From: Lingula anatina
Taxonomy: Eukaryota; Brachiopoda; Lingulata; Lingulida; Lingulidae
NCBI RefSeq assembly: GCF_001039355.2
Contig: NW_019773947.1
Location: 576,157 to 640,156, forward strand
Direction of reading: 5' to 3'
Length of the DNA stretch: 64,000 bases
The stretch's first letter is position 1. Each line of letters begins with the position of its first letter. Under the pieces are notes generated by a model. That model saw only the letters and a list, made by a program, of their open reading frames with translations, did no database searches and was not told the DNA's origin. This document shows, one piece after another, positions 48,256 to 62,600 of the stretch. The position numbers were made by a program, and so were the translations under genes.

Positions 48256-49688
48256 TTAAGACTCTTCTTTCTGTTTTCCAGTTTGACTAAGATGTTTCAC
48301 TACATCCACCCAGTCATACCCCCTGGGCTTCTCTCCTCTGTTGTCAAGTTTGTCAAACATTCGTCTTTTCTGAGCTTTCGTCAATTGTTCTTTCTTTTCT
48401 TTTTTCTTTGAGCTTTGCTCAGGAGTCTCTTCTTCAGTTTTTATCTCCTTAGCAGCCTGAGGAGGTGCACTTGGCTGGTCTATGAGCAAGTCTTCTGCAT
48501 TTTCCTTGGCACATTCTATGAGGGTGTATGTCATTGCAGTCTCTAGTAGAGGCTCTGCTTCCTCAAGGAGTCTTGCTATTATTTTCTTTTTGACATCCTC
48601 TAACCTGAAAAAGTAAATGAAAGTTAAGACTATGAGTCAAATGCACAGTTTAAGATATTCTCAGGCAAAACAAAATGGCTTTCTCTCTCAAGCATACAGT
48701 TTAATGTATTTATCTGTTTTCCAAACTTGTGCTCTCTGGATGTTTTCTGCATCTTAAAGTTCCATCATATGTCAATAAAAACAGTTTTTGGAGGAGAGGT
48801 TTGTAATTTCACTACTCTGAGAGGATGTTTCATGCTTTGAATTGTACATATATACTTTAAATGAGACAAACAAATCTCACAATGGACACTTCATCAATAT
48901 AATTCTAAATCAGAGGCGTTTACTGCTAAAAAGCAAATGATATCCTATCTGTAGGAACTTATCTAGAATTTTGTTTGTTATTTGTATTAACAGCTGACAC
49001 CTATTTCCTCTTAAATGTATGCCACTATTTTTTGTGAGCACAACTTCAGCAAAATGCCACAGGACAGTCTTGGAAACTAGGATTTTTACTCCACTTACAA
49101 GTGTTTATTATAAAAGGTATCCAGCTTGATATTTGGCAGTTCTTCTGGGTAATTCTCAGGCCAACTGATTTCCAGCAAAAATGATTTGTAACTTCCATCT
49201 TCTCCAATCTATAAGTGCAAATGGATATTTCTGAGTGAAAAAAGAACTGAATGATGGAAATCATGAAAATAATAATAAAATTCCAATAGAAAATAATTTA
49301 TGAAAGAAAATTAAAATCTACAAAAGTCTTCAAATTAGATATCAAAATTCAGCACATGAAAAAGCATGAAATAAGACTGGCACTACATATCAGACCTATC
49401 ACAATAATTATAATCCACAAACCTTGTATTGAAAGGAAGTCTCACTGGCTATTTTAAAACATTCATCGCCATCATAAATAGATGTTAAAACTTCAACTTC
49501 TTCCTGTAAGGCAAAATGACCATTATAAATTAACACCAAATAATTATAGAAATATCTCTATCATGGCCTGACATTTACAGAGTACATAATACCGAGTGTC
49601 AATCTTTGATACATGTACTAGTATTTAAAGCAGAATAATCACTACCTTTGGAACCGAATATTACCTCCTGCAATTCTTTCGCTGTCAT
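48256..49688 (-). CDS. RWDD4: RWD domain-containing protein 4
   Basis: Four exons in transcript order: 49688-49665, 49503-49423, 49208-49099, 48604-48256. They total 564 bases (187 residues, human 188) with exact phase. The RWD domain occupies about residues 1-110: MTAKELQE, EVEVLTSIYDGDECFKIAS, SFQYKIGEDGSYKSFLLEIS, WPENYPEELPNIKLDTFYN (the YPxxxP-type hallmark of RWD folds), then KKKIIARLLEEAEPLLETAM. The C-terminal half is charged (SSKKKEKKEQLTKAQKRRM) and ends GYDWVDVVKHLSQTGKQKEE, matching the conserved RWDD4 tail WVDVVKHL. RWD domains are protein-interaction folds related to UBC-like folds; the molecular role of RWDD4 is not well defined. It is head-to-head with TRAPPC11, the same arrangement as in human. 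Confidence 0.96.
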
Positions 49689-50607
49689 TTTAAATCAGGT
49701 CCTAGCTGCTAATAGCGAAGAAGTCCTGAAGAGAGAAAATATAAATCACTGATTACCATACAATAACTAGTAGCTGTAGGATTGTCATCTCGCGGTTGTC
49801 TAAGAGAAATATGGTTTTCAGTACACATAATTAACTGGCAGATAATGAGATCTTCCATCTCCTCTTAGCGAATAAGCAATAACAATTGTGATAGGATTAC
49901 TTCTACGTAACAGGGAACAAATGTAAATTACTAAATCCGCCGGACAGAGGATTAACAACCTGGCCTTGTCAAAGCCAGCTACTGTGACTGATGGATTACA
50001 ACAAAGGGATATGTGGTTATTAGTATAAAGCAAATCAGTTGTGATAAAAGCATGCTACAAATTCGATAACACACAGGGTAATTATGGCAATAGGAATAAA
50101 ACGAATTACGACTTGTACGTTTCGCGTGGATTATCTTCACCTGGGCGCGGCCATCTTGGATTTACCCGGCATTCACCGTGAAAGCCACTTCCTGAATCAG
50201 AAGGCAGAACATCAGGACATGTATTAGGAAAGGTAACGAAAACATTTTATAAGGGGTAGTTCTATTTTTTAACACAGGCAGTCTTCCCTGTTTAACCTTT
50301 TTCCATGGTAGATATTGCGTCTGAATATTTTGTATAACAACATCCTAGAGTTTATATGAAATGTGCAAAAATGTAGAAGGGGTGGGGAGGGGGGGGGCGT
50401 CCTATTTTAACAGGTCATAATTACCTGTTGTAAGTTGGTTGAAGTGCTGTGCACCCTAGTGTTTTTTCGTGTTTTTACAGTGCTGCACTGTGCCATGCAT
50501 GCATTCATCATGCATTGCCATTTTGCAACTGGTTACTGTTGCCAGTGTTGCTATATAAATGCATAAATATATAATTACAAGTACCAATTCACGTATTTCT
50601 CTTGTAG
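49689..50607. promoter_or_regulatory. Shared promoter region between RWDD4 and TRAPPC11
   Basis: 920 bases separate the two divergent start codons. Around 50120-50170 the sequence becomes CpG-richer (TTTCGCGTGG, GGGCGCGGCC). GCCATCTTGG at 50150-50159 matches the YY1 consensus, a motif that often sits at start sites of TATA-less housekeeping promoters. A probable TRAPPC11 5' UTR exon ends at GGAAAG|GTAACG (about 50232), and the coding ATG follows directly after the next acceptor (CTCTTGTAG|ATG). A G run lies at about 50384-50397. Confidence 0.6.
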
Positions 50608-53600
50608 ATGTCTTGGGCAAGTGAGCTTCCTCCAGACCTGCTGTGTAGGCCACTTGGGCTGGTGGTGCTAACAGGGTTGGACAACACCTACAATGCAGTC
50701 CATAAAGCTATCTGGGATGCTTTTTGTAATAACAGAAGGGCTGACAGGGTTCCTCTGCAGTTTAAGGTGCTCAACTTGGACCATGACTACCCCAAGTGCA
50801 GGACTAAGGTAAGTTTTGTTTTCAATTTTTTTTCTATTTTTTGCTTCTTAATTAAAGACAGTAAAATTTTAGCAATTTTTTTGTCAAATTTATCCTTGAT
50901 TTGGTGTTTGTTTTTGTAAAGAAAGTTAAGTCGAGAAAAAGCCCAGTAGTTGGTGTCTAAAACATGTTGAATTAAACATTATCACTTTTCATTAATGCCT
51001 TAATAGTTCTTGTTAATGCTTTGCATTTACATGTATTTTATGATTAATTTAGAGAATCGGTGACTATTTTAAATCAGATTTAGACTCAGAATAAGCAAAA
51101 TGAAGGCCATATACACCTTGTAGAGAGTGCTAAAAGTGATACGACATGGTATATCTGTAAATTTCCAGAGGACCACATACGAGTGGTATGTTCCCAAGGG
51201 GATCCTGAAGAGTGCCTGGATGAACAAGCACTTAGACCAGGTGCCCTCAGTTGTGGTGGTGTTCTTTGACCTGGACTGGGATGAGCCACTGTGGAAAGAG
51301 AAGCAGATGGAATGTGCTACAAGAATTGAGATTGTCAGGTGATTTGAGGGAGGGATCTTTTAGATATGTGCTACAGTTGATAAGTGACAACGTTGCTGTA
51401 AAATACATTTATGACATTACTCAATTTGATTTGATTTATATGATTTAAGTGTAAAGGCATAATGACTTTTTAGTTTTATTTTGATTGAATGTTTTAATCC
51501 AGGTAGTAGATATCAGGGGCAGATCCAGAGATATTTCTGACAGTCTTCCAAATTATCTTTGTTGATCCATCCTCCATTTTTGACCGTCTTCCAACAGAAA
51601 AAATTAGATGCCTGTCAGTGTAACTTAGAATATTCTGGTTGTCTTCCGGAATACCAAGAAGACGGCCTCCTTCTGCTCCTGGATTTCACGAATTATAACA
51701 TTTTTTTCTGCTTCAGGAATAGTCTTGATGGCCGCAGCACCAGAGTATGTGTGGTGCTGATCCAGAAGAACGCTCCACTCCCTCCAGGAGAAGACATGGT
51801 GGCAGCAGAGAGGGCAGCCTCTTTCTGCAGTGCATGTGAGCTGTCTGCCAAGTCCCTGTTTGTTCTCCCTAACACTGACCACCTGCTGGGCTATGTGATT
51901 AGGCTGGAGAATGCCTTCTATGAACAGGCCCAGAGTTATTATCACACTGAGGCTAGGAGAGTGAAAGCACATAAAGAGTTCCTGAATAAGACTACTCACC
52001 AGGTATAACATGACATGACATAGCACTGTCATCATGGGCATAGCAGTAAACAGTGAATATTTTGTAATACATTATATTGATACTGGTGTGACAAAATGTC
52101 GTATGTAACAGTATATAATCAGTGTGTAACCAATGACTAGAGATATTGTGGCAGGGGGGAGGGGGGGGGACTTGGATAGCGCGTACGGTATCTCCCTTCC
52201 TTAATTTTTTTCTACCTTTGGGCCTCCACCTTTTTTGCCAAACCCTGGGCTAAATAGAAACATGTTAGGCATCATATCATGTTATTGCGGTTTGTAGCAA
52301 TTTTTGATTTTTAATTAAAATTTTCTTTTTCATTTTTCAGCTATTATATGTGAGACATCAGTTCAAAATAGCATTCTTTAATGAGCTGAAGCAGGACACT
52401 CACACAGCCCTCAAGTGAGCACCTTTTGTTATTGATAATATTGAACATTATTCTCAATAAAATCTTGTTATAGTTTTGGTATATTGTTTTGATGATATAT
52501 GTATTAATCAATAGGACAAAGTAGTGTGATACTGTATCTTGCTTGCAGAAAATTTGTTCAGCTTGTCTAATAACATACACATCTATTTCTCTCTGTCACT
52601 GAAATTGATTTAGGGTTATTATTGTGTGTTCACAGGCACTATAAACAGGCTTATGGGAATGTTCTTGAACTGAGGATGCTGAATACCAATATGCTGGAAG
52701 TAAAGACAGTTGCTGGATTTATTAATTACAAGGTATGTGATCTGAACAAAGGTGAGGTTAATATACTGTTTGTTATCATTTTGATCATTATTTTAAAGTT
52801 TAGCTTAATTGTGATTTATAAACAATATATATATTTATTGTATTGTATTGTATATTGTACATACATACGTAAAGTACAATGTTTAAGAATTTACATAGAA
52901 GGTGATTTATAATATTGTTATATTGGTAATTCTTCATTTCCTCTAAGATGGTTGTCTTAAAATTGTTCCTGATTTTGTTTTGCAACTGGAATGCTTCCAG
53001 AGCAATTATATCAGTTCTCAATTACAACCCTTTCAGCAGGTGATAATCAATTTTTGAAAACTCTGCACTGTAATTAGATTTGCAGATTGTCTTTCCAACA
53101 TAATGCACCCCTGGACGCCATCAGTCAGTTCAGAAAGCATATTGATTTCTTTAAGAAGAAGATTGGCACTGGAGAATTGTCATTTGAGCATAGTGCTTGG
53201 ATGTCTAGACAGTAAGTACCACGGAGACATTGAAATAACATGAGTGAAAATATACCCTGCACTCAGCGGAATTATTAGTCTGCAGTTTTTTATGTTGTTA
53301 CAGATGAACATGATTATTAAGATTTAGTGTTTTAGGAATGTGTAATGGAATCCTGATTATTGAGATACCACAGAAATGAAGAAAGTATTAGTTGGTTTCA
53401 AAAGAAACCTTACTTTTCAGGTTCCAAATATTTGGTAACTTTGGGAAATGAATAAAGTATTAGTTGGTATCAACAGAAACATTACTTTTCAGGTTCCAGA
53501 TATTTGGGGACTTGTTTGATGAAGCTATCAAGCTGGGTCTCACTGCCATTCAAACCCAGCATCCAGGGTTCTACTACCAGCAGGCTGCCAATCATTCTAT

Positions 53601-56600
53601 ATCAAGGAAACAGTTATGTAGAGGGCTGTGCCATGTTAGTACTTTTTACCTTGCTCTCTCAAGTACATGTTGAAACCTTAAAAAAAATTCATCATGCTCT
53701 TAATAGTTTCTTCAAGCTACAGCTAAAATTAAGTGTACTAACCACAACAATAATGCCGCGTCTTTCATGTTTTGAGGTGTAGGTGAACTAAAAAATATTT
53801 TTCAGTCAAACATTTTTCGATTATACACTGAAAAATATGTTAAGTTGTTGTTTGTCTCCTTCAGCCCAACATCACCTACCCTTCCCCTGACCCACTGGAA
53901 GGCTTGAGCAGTCTTGATTACTATGGCCAGAGACCATGGAGGCAAGGACACCAGAGTAAGCATTAATTACTGGAGTCATTTTCTTTTTATTATTACTCTA
54001 GACCCCCATAAAGTATATTACTAAAAATTACAAGTTCCATTCTTTAGACATCATCCTTCACAATTTTTTACTCTAGACCTCCCCATCCGTAATTTCTCAA
54101 ACAATATAATACACCAAAAATAGTTATAAGATCCATTCTTTGGACACCATCCCCTTATATGAAACATTTTGAAATCTTGTTAAAGATTGAACTCTCCCTT
54201 CCAGGCATAGACCCTCCAGATGCAGCCAAGGAAAAGGATGGTATCCTTGCTCTGCAGTACCTGGAAAGTACAGTGGACCATGAGGTGGGTTAAGAATACT
54301 GGAGGTGGTTTTGTTACCTCTTCTTGTTATTCCTGGTTGGTGAATTTAAAATTGATTTTGAAACAGGTTATTTTAAAATTGTTAGATATAATATTGAATT
54401 GCATGTTCCAAGCAAGCAATTATCTTTTTCTTAGTGAATTGTAAAAACAAGTTATTGAAAATTGCACTGAGACTCAACAATTCTGACATTTCAGTGGATA
54501 ATTATTCCCCTATTGAGCAGTGCTGTCACACAGTTTAAGAAATACAAGTCCCCAAGAATGAAGAGATATCTCAGTAAGTACAGCTTTTTGCAAATGTGTT
54601 GTCTTTAACAATATTTTCTGATGTACTCTGGAGAAAAAAGTACTTAACTTACTTACAAAAATCATTCCAAGTATTCTATAGCTAAAATGGAATCTCTTTT
54701 CAGTGGTCCAGATGGGAGAAGAGTATTATCATGCTAAACAATATACCAATGCTTTGTCGTAAGTATTACTTTAACTTCGACCAATTTTGTCTACATTTGG
54801 GTGAAGTAATTCCAATTGTTAAATATATTTTAGTAGTAATGATTTGTGGTGACTGTATGTCTGTTCTCCTTCTTTAATGAAGATATTCATGAGATGGTGT
54901 TAAAAATGGTATTGTTTTGTATTTTATCTAGGTTGCTGAGTCGTGTAACATATGATTACCGTGTTGAGCACTGGTGGCTGCTTCTCACCAATATCTTGAT
55001 CACATCACTCAGGTAAGATACCCTTATTCAGGTCACATGCTTTATGTTTTTGTATTTCAAAGTAGATGCATTTTGTCATAGTTTAGAGATATGCATAAAG
55101 TACATTCACTCACACTTTGTTTATTATTATTTGTTAAAGTTTAGTGGTAACTAAAATATCTCTAGTGACACTAAAGATAATGAAGATGTTTTCTTTTCAT
55201 CTCAGCTATTTCTGTTACATCTGTTGCAGAGCAGAATGCATCAAACATATTTTGTATTGTGAGTTTTAAGTGATGTTCAGGATGGAGTCAATTTGTCAAT
55301 TAGCTTGTACAGATCTATGTATTCTTTAATTGTTTTACTCAAATAGCTTCAAAAACCCAGACAACCATTTAATATTTTTTTTTATTGTTCTTACTTCAGA
55401 TGCGCCTACCTGGTGGGAAATGTGGAAGAATATGTCGCTTTATGCCTTGAGTTGATCAGCAAATGTATCCTTCTCATTTTGTGTATATGATATCTCATAA
55501 CTGATCATTAATGCTTTACATTCTATTATATTATTCTAATATTATGTAAATAATTATGTTATAATGAAGAGATAGTTCCATTTTATTGACTGGCTTCTGG
55601 TCATGTGAAGTATCATTTGTCAGATTGATCATCAGTGGAGAATTTCATTCTTAAATTACTACTTCTCACTTAAGTAAAAGCCATTATAGAACCAAACCTG
55701 TTCAGTGTGATAATTTTTCTGCGGGTGTTGCTGTAATTGGAATTTGCCTTTATTCTGTGTCCAAGTCAGCTCAATATTTTTTTATTTGTTGGAGAGTTCT
55801 TGCTTTGGTTTTAAATTCTCTAACTTATTGTATGTTTGTAAGAAATTATTGGGAGTACTATTACAGTAACTGTCTTTTAGCCTCATTCTTACTCGTTTCT
55901 TAACTTATTGTTACTGTTTGTTGCTGTTATATATGATATCAGACCTTGACGTGAACTCTAAGATATTCCCTTATCAAAAGAAGAGAAAACTAGGATACAG
56001 ATGAACCTGATCCGGGTGATGTCAGTGAGTACTGCTGTGTTCATGAGTTTTCTCTTTGAAGAGCAGTTTAAAAAAATTAAAATATGTGTAAACATTAGAG
56101 AATGCTAAAAGAACAGCATTTTCATGCATGTTTTTCGGAACTAAAAGACATTTTTCAAATTATTTTAAAATAAAAATATCATGTCCCATGTATCCCATTT
56201 GATATATTGGGTGAGCTGAACTTTTAGAACATAACTAGAAAAGCACTCATACAGCACACATACCTCTGCTAGTGCATTCTCATAGTTATGAATTGCTTGA
56301 TTGATTAATATATCACCACCAAAATCTAACTGATTCTAAGGCTGTATTCCCAGAGCTTTTAGATCATAATGACAATGTTAACCCTTCTATTTGTTTGCCA
56401 TCTTCAGAGTGACCCTCCAGAGCCAGAACCTGGCTGTGATGCTGACTGTGTAGAGAAAGCTAAACCTTTGTGGAAGTGTGAGGCCTCCAAGGAGCAGGAG
56501 CAGTGCATGTTTACTGTGGAGATGCAGAACATTATTCCATTTGGTAAGATTGTGCAAAGAAGAGATTTATTAAATATTTTTTAATATCAGCTTTGTTTTG

Positions 56601-59600
56601 TTGAAAATGTTTTAACTATTTCTTTATTTATTGATAAGCTGATGAGTTAATGTGTCATACATTTGATCTAGTTCAAATAATTCACAAATAATATATTTAT
56701 AGAGTATTATGAAATGTTGGTGTATACCAGGTTTTTCACCTCTAACCTCCTTTCTTTTCACCTAGTGGAGTGTAAAGCAGCTTTCAGTGAGGAGACATTC
56801 ACAGCAGATGTTCCCATTGTCCTGCACATATTTTTAAAGTAAGTGATATGAAATGCTATGTTTACTTCATTTTTAAAATGAAGCGTAAGTTATTAAAATT
56901 TTTTTGGTCTTGCAGAATTTTTTTTCAAATTTTGAAAAGAATGAATAATCTTTTTAATGGATTGTAATTATGTACCATCTCAACTTAAACTTTGATCTCA
57001 ATGTAGTGCAGTTTATGTAGTGATGACAATTTTTCTAATTTCAGAACTACCTGCCCATTCCCAATGAGATTTTCAAAGTTGTCTGTGCTTTTAAACAACC
57101 AGGTAGAGTAGTCTCATCATATAGATTAAATTTGAATTGACCATGATATTTTATTGAAAAGACATGCATTTATATATAGGAAATAAAAATATTAAGACCC
57201 ACACTTTCCTCCTTAAACCTGTTCTAACCCCTTTCTTTCTTTCTTTCTTTCTTTCTTTAAACCTATTTCACCCCTATTCACCACCCCTCTTCCCCTCCCC
57301 CTATTTTAAGCCTCCCTTTCTTCCTTAAACCTATTTAAACCCCCTTCTCTCCTTAAACCTTTTTACTCCCCTTTCATTGTGGTATTGTTCTGTATCCAGG
57401 TGTACAACCAGTACTGTGTGGTCAGTGATGGGCAGGGTATAGGGTCTGGAGAGTCCTCAGAGGAACAGACAGGAGACCTGTACCTGGTGCCAGGCAAGCC
57501 AAAGATGTACACCTTCACATACCTACCCAGACAGGAGGATGTGGGGAAAACACTACAGGTAATACTTACCTAGTACCCTTGGTAAACATATTGGCATAAC
57601 TGGTATTGTAAGCTTAAGCCCTGCTTTGATTGACATTGCTGTGTATTTGTTTTCTGTCTTGGTTTTCTATTTGCTGTGATCTGAGCCGCACAGATTTACT
57701 TCTTGTTGGCTGGCTCATCTGATTGATATCATTGTATGGCTTCCCATCCCACATACGATTTGTCAGCTAATCTTCTCAACTTGTTCCTTTTTTTTGAAAT
57801 GATCAATGCACTTCTTCAGTAATTGTATTCCTGACTTAACTCCACCATTTTTAAGTTGATTTTTCTGCCAGTTGAATGATTTCAGGAAGTTCAGTATTGA
57901 AATCTAACTACTTTCTATTTCTTTTATATCTACATTGCCCCTTTCACCCAGTGTTTATCAAACTGAAACTGTAATATTTTCATCAGTGTGAGTACACAGT
58001 GTGTCTAGACTTTGCAAATGCAAACGGAGATGTTGTCTTATTGTCTTTCCAAACTATGTATTGTTTTGCAGATATCTTCCATTGCCCTTGAGCTAGGCTC
58101 GGAGACTTCCCGTTGCTCTGTCCTTCACTGGTTACACTGGAGTGACAGCGGCAGTGAGGGGCTGATATTGCCTGCACCAGAACACAGTGGAAAGAAGAAG
58201 AAAAAGATCAGCTCACAGGAAGACCTAGAGACTGTGGAGTGGGACTTGATTGACACCAATTCCTCTGCAAAGTAAATTAATTTTTATTTCCATTTGCATC
58301 CAGATTTGTGCATTTTATTTTAATATTTGCTATTAAGATGTATGTAACATTTCTCATTCCTTCCGTTATCGAGGAAATTTATACCCAGAAGTAAAACCAG
58401 TCCTTTTGAGGGGATAGTGGGGCCTTTTTTGCTCATTGTCACTTTGAAGATTTTGTAATTTTAAATGGTAAGAGGCAGTTAACATACGAAATTTTGTTGA
58501 AAAGTCTTGTTTTGTACAATCTCTGTATCTCTGTATGTAGTTGCTTATATCTGTTCTTTCATGTAGCTTGGTCCCCAGGGTGGCCTGTGTGGATGTTAAC
58601 ATAGAGCATCACTCACCTGCTCTTATCATGGAATTTTACCACATCAAACTCAATATAAAAAACACAGAAACTTCCAGCACCAGGAATAACAGGTATCACA
58701 TCCTTTAACCTTTTGTGTACCATCAGTGAGTTGTGAATTAAATAACTTATTCTCAGACATTTGTAAATTGAAGGCTGTTACAGTTATTTGAGTATTTTGG
58801 ATTTTCATTATTCTGGCAATGTAGTTGTTTGAGATACAGATTTCCTAATAAGTCTGCAGTATAAGTAAAATATATATTTAGAAGAAAAATGCATATCTCA
58901 GTCTTGACTGCTCTTTCTTGTTTCAGTTTATCTGTAGGACAAAAAGAAAAACTGGATACTTTCTTGGATCACACAAGTAATATTGCCATATCAAGTATTT
59001 CAGATTTATTGTGGTTCTGCTTTACCTTACAATTTTAATCGATTGTTCATGTCGCACTTTATGTCATTTCCTCACACAATCTTATGATTAAAAACACATG
59101 ATTTAGTTTGTTATGGTAAATATATGAATATAATGAAAATAGTTGGTTATTTAAAAAATATATATATATATTGATGTTATGATGTTCCTGTCATTTCAGC
59201 CCATGTCACAGTGGACCATGCTGAGTACCAGGACAAAGTAGTGCCCAGACGTGAGCAGGTGCCCCTAGGGAACCAGGGGGTATTAGAGCCTGGCCAGGAG
59301 GTGAGATATAGCCACTTAGTGTTAACTGATGTATCTATATGTTACCAGTCTGTTACCAGTTTCATTAATCAGAATACATATTTGATTGACATGTGTTTCT
59401 TTTAATACAGTGATGAGATGTTTCATTGTATAGATATAGAATTTATGAGGTATTAAAATTTTAACTCAAAACTCCATAAAGATTTTCTTCTATTTCAGAG
59501 CAACAAAAGTATTTTTGTGAAATGCCTTCAGCCAGGAACAAGAACAATAGTTATTAGGGTAATGTCATGAGATTGTTTATTGTTAAAGGGATAATAACTC

Positions 59601-62600
59601 TTCGTTTTGGCCAAAAAATGAATTTTCCTGGAGTAAACAACAATTTTCCCATACTTACCAATGGTCAATGAATCCATTTTTACATTCAAAGTTAGTCCCT
59701 GTTTTTTTTCTAAAAAGTTTGGTTTTTTGTTAAAATCTCATAAGAGGTCACGTGATCTGAAGACAAGCTCAGATATCAGAATAATAGCTATAACTGCTAT
59801 TTTTGTCGTAAAACAGAATATATTATATTTCTATGAGTTATTCACAATGTTTTTATTGTGAAATATAGACCTCATACGAAGAGTTATTATCCCTTTAAAT
59901 ATTTTTAAAAAATTATGATTTTGACAGATTTACATGGTGAAATTTAGTTGTTGATTAATTTATTTTTATTGAATAACTAGCTGGTATTCAATGCTGTTGA
60001 CATTTTTTAGTTTTTGTTGAGTAATTTTGATTCTAGTGTTAACTGCTCCTGTGATGAAGAATTTGATGTGAACAAGACTGTTTGCTGTCTAAGTTGGTTC
60101 ATTTGTGAACATGACTGATACCCTTATGGATTTTTTTCAGATTACTTATGAAGTGGATGTGGACGTCTCAGGTCATATGGTAACTTGTACCTGTGAGAAA
60201 GAAGAAACTATAACTATTCCTGCAGTGCCACCCTTTGAAGTCACTTTTCTAGTCAAGTCAATGAAGGTGAATTATAGCTTGACATTGCATTTTGAATGGA
60301 TTAATACATTGTCAATTATCACACTTTGCTCTTTTAAAAGGGATTTTAAAAAGGTTCCCATTATTAGTAATAATAAAGTTAAATTGCATTTCACGTGGCA
60401 TTCTGTAGTTAAATAAGTGCTATCTATATGTCCTACGTTGGACAGGAGGACCTAAGACTAAGACTAAGATATTTCTTCAAGGATTTAAATTAAATGTTAC
60501 ATCCTAAGTTTCCAATACTCCTTTATTATTGACATATGGGCGAGTTTCCAGGCCTCTGTTTCACACAAAAAAACTTAATTAAGTCAGGTTCCCTGGCTAA
60601 GGTCTTGGTTACCTACATCACTTCACTATATGCCTAGTCAACTTCGGATTTAAGATGCTTTGTGAAACAGAGCCCAGTAGGCTCTTGTTTAGCCAGCTCG
60701 TTCGCCTGTTATAACAATATTTTTGACCATATTTCAGTTTGAGGCTGTAGAATCTGTCCATGCTGACTGCCCGTTCATGGTGCTGACTGACATCAACAAT
60801 AGCGCCCAGTGGCCCATACAGATACAGACCAGTGAACTCAAGCTGGTGAGGAGAAATTAAAACTGAACACACTAGTTATGATGTATTGATCTCTACCCAG
60901 TAGATGAGTTTGGAATGTAATTGGATTAGTCTATGGTAATGAGATTTAATGCCCCATCAAGGCTACTGTTTTGTCTGTGGAAAGGTTTAACTGATAATTA
61001 TGATATATGAATAATATCCAATGCAGTTTGTTAATAAAAAGAAAGAAAATTAATATATATTTTACATATATCATAGTTATAAGTATTATAAATACTCTTA
61101 TTTCCTTTTCAGTCACCATTTATAAAGAATGTTGGTGAAAATGTGCAATCACAGTTGGAATCAAGTATGTTTAAATTAATTTCAATGCAGTATACTGATT
61201 ATTTTAATTACGTTTGCACTCTAATGCAATTCTAATACTTTTAACAGTTGTTAACTTTAGAAAGGACTGATAAAGTGAACTGGAAAGTTAAATTTAATTG
61301 TGTTTTTGTATTGTTTAAAAAGAAATAAAAAGCAAAGTTTTGATTAAGGTGTATGTAATTTCAGTATCCCTCAAGTCCAGTGAGCATGCTGGGGAGTGTC
61401 TTTGTATGGTGGCTCCCCCTGTCATACAGCCCACTGTACCCCTGGGGAACTACGTCATACACTGGAAGAGGTAAGGTACACTAACTTCAATTGTGGAAGG
61501 TTTTGATTCGGAATTCAACTGAAATGTTTTTTTTCTCTGAAGTGTATTTTGTAGTTAGATTCAAATTTTATACTTAATGATTTTTTACATTTTTAATTAT
61601 GTATTATTATGTCGGTGCATGTTGGTAGAGATCCAAATTTATACAGAAGAGGAAAATGATACTCTAAACACACAATGAAATATTTTCAGTAGTATCAAAT
61701 TCACCTTTATCTGTATTTTCCAGACATGGTGATGACACCCTCCCGTCTGTGACCACCACCCTCCCCCTGCCCCATGTGACTCTGGAACACATCCCGCTGG
61801 CCGTGGATGTAGACATTCCTTCTAACGGCTCTGTCAGGGATACTCTACCTGTGACATATACTATCTATAACAAGACTGGCTACATACAGGAGATAGAAGT
61901 GACCATGGATTCCAGTGAGCTTTTTATGCTGTCTGGGCACAAGCAGGTATAGTGACTTATACAGATGGCTTTATTTATGTGTCTGTCTGTTTTTGTATGG
62001 TGATCAATATTCTCTGTGCATCTGCCTCGTCGGTCTGTCTAGAGATCATGCAGTTGATACCGTAACAACGCAATTTCCTGAACACAGCAGGTTTATTGTA
62101 AAATGGTGTGTCATTGTTTTAGGCTAGTAGATTTAGTTTTTCATTTCCAAGCTCTTTGTCCATTTATTTCATCTGTTGCATTTTTCAGTTTGTCAAATAA
62201 TGGCCTCTCAGTTTGATATAAGTGGCAAATGATTCCTTTTGAGAATTAAATAAAATAGGCAGTCCAGTTATGGCACACCATCAATATCCACCATTAGAAA
62301 ATGTGATAAACCTAGACATGATCTATATCTAATTGACTTTTTGATGTTCGATTTGGTTCATAATTCACTTTTTGATGTTAGATTTGGTTCATGACACTTA
62401 AATCTGCTATTGATTTGTACATTTAACGACCTCTTTGGTAGATAGAGTAAGTTAAGTGCATTTAACTGCCTCTATTTCCCGTCTCAGTGTAATGATCTCT
62501 TTGATTCTGCACATTTGTTACATTCATGTCTTTAAGCAAGTAATGTTTGACAAATAATGTGCAATCGGCTGTGTCTATTCCATCTATTTCTGGATACTCA

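Noticed and set aside
51512-51690. Possible degenerate MITE with GATCCAG/CTGGATT ends before the TRAPPC11 exon at 51717
   Set aside because: The inverted match is only seven bases and there is no target-site duplication.
52145-52260. G-rich then C/T-rich patch as another family F element
   Set aside because: Only weak similarity to TTTGCC and CCCTGGGCT-type ends; no inverted termini could be matched.
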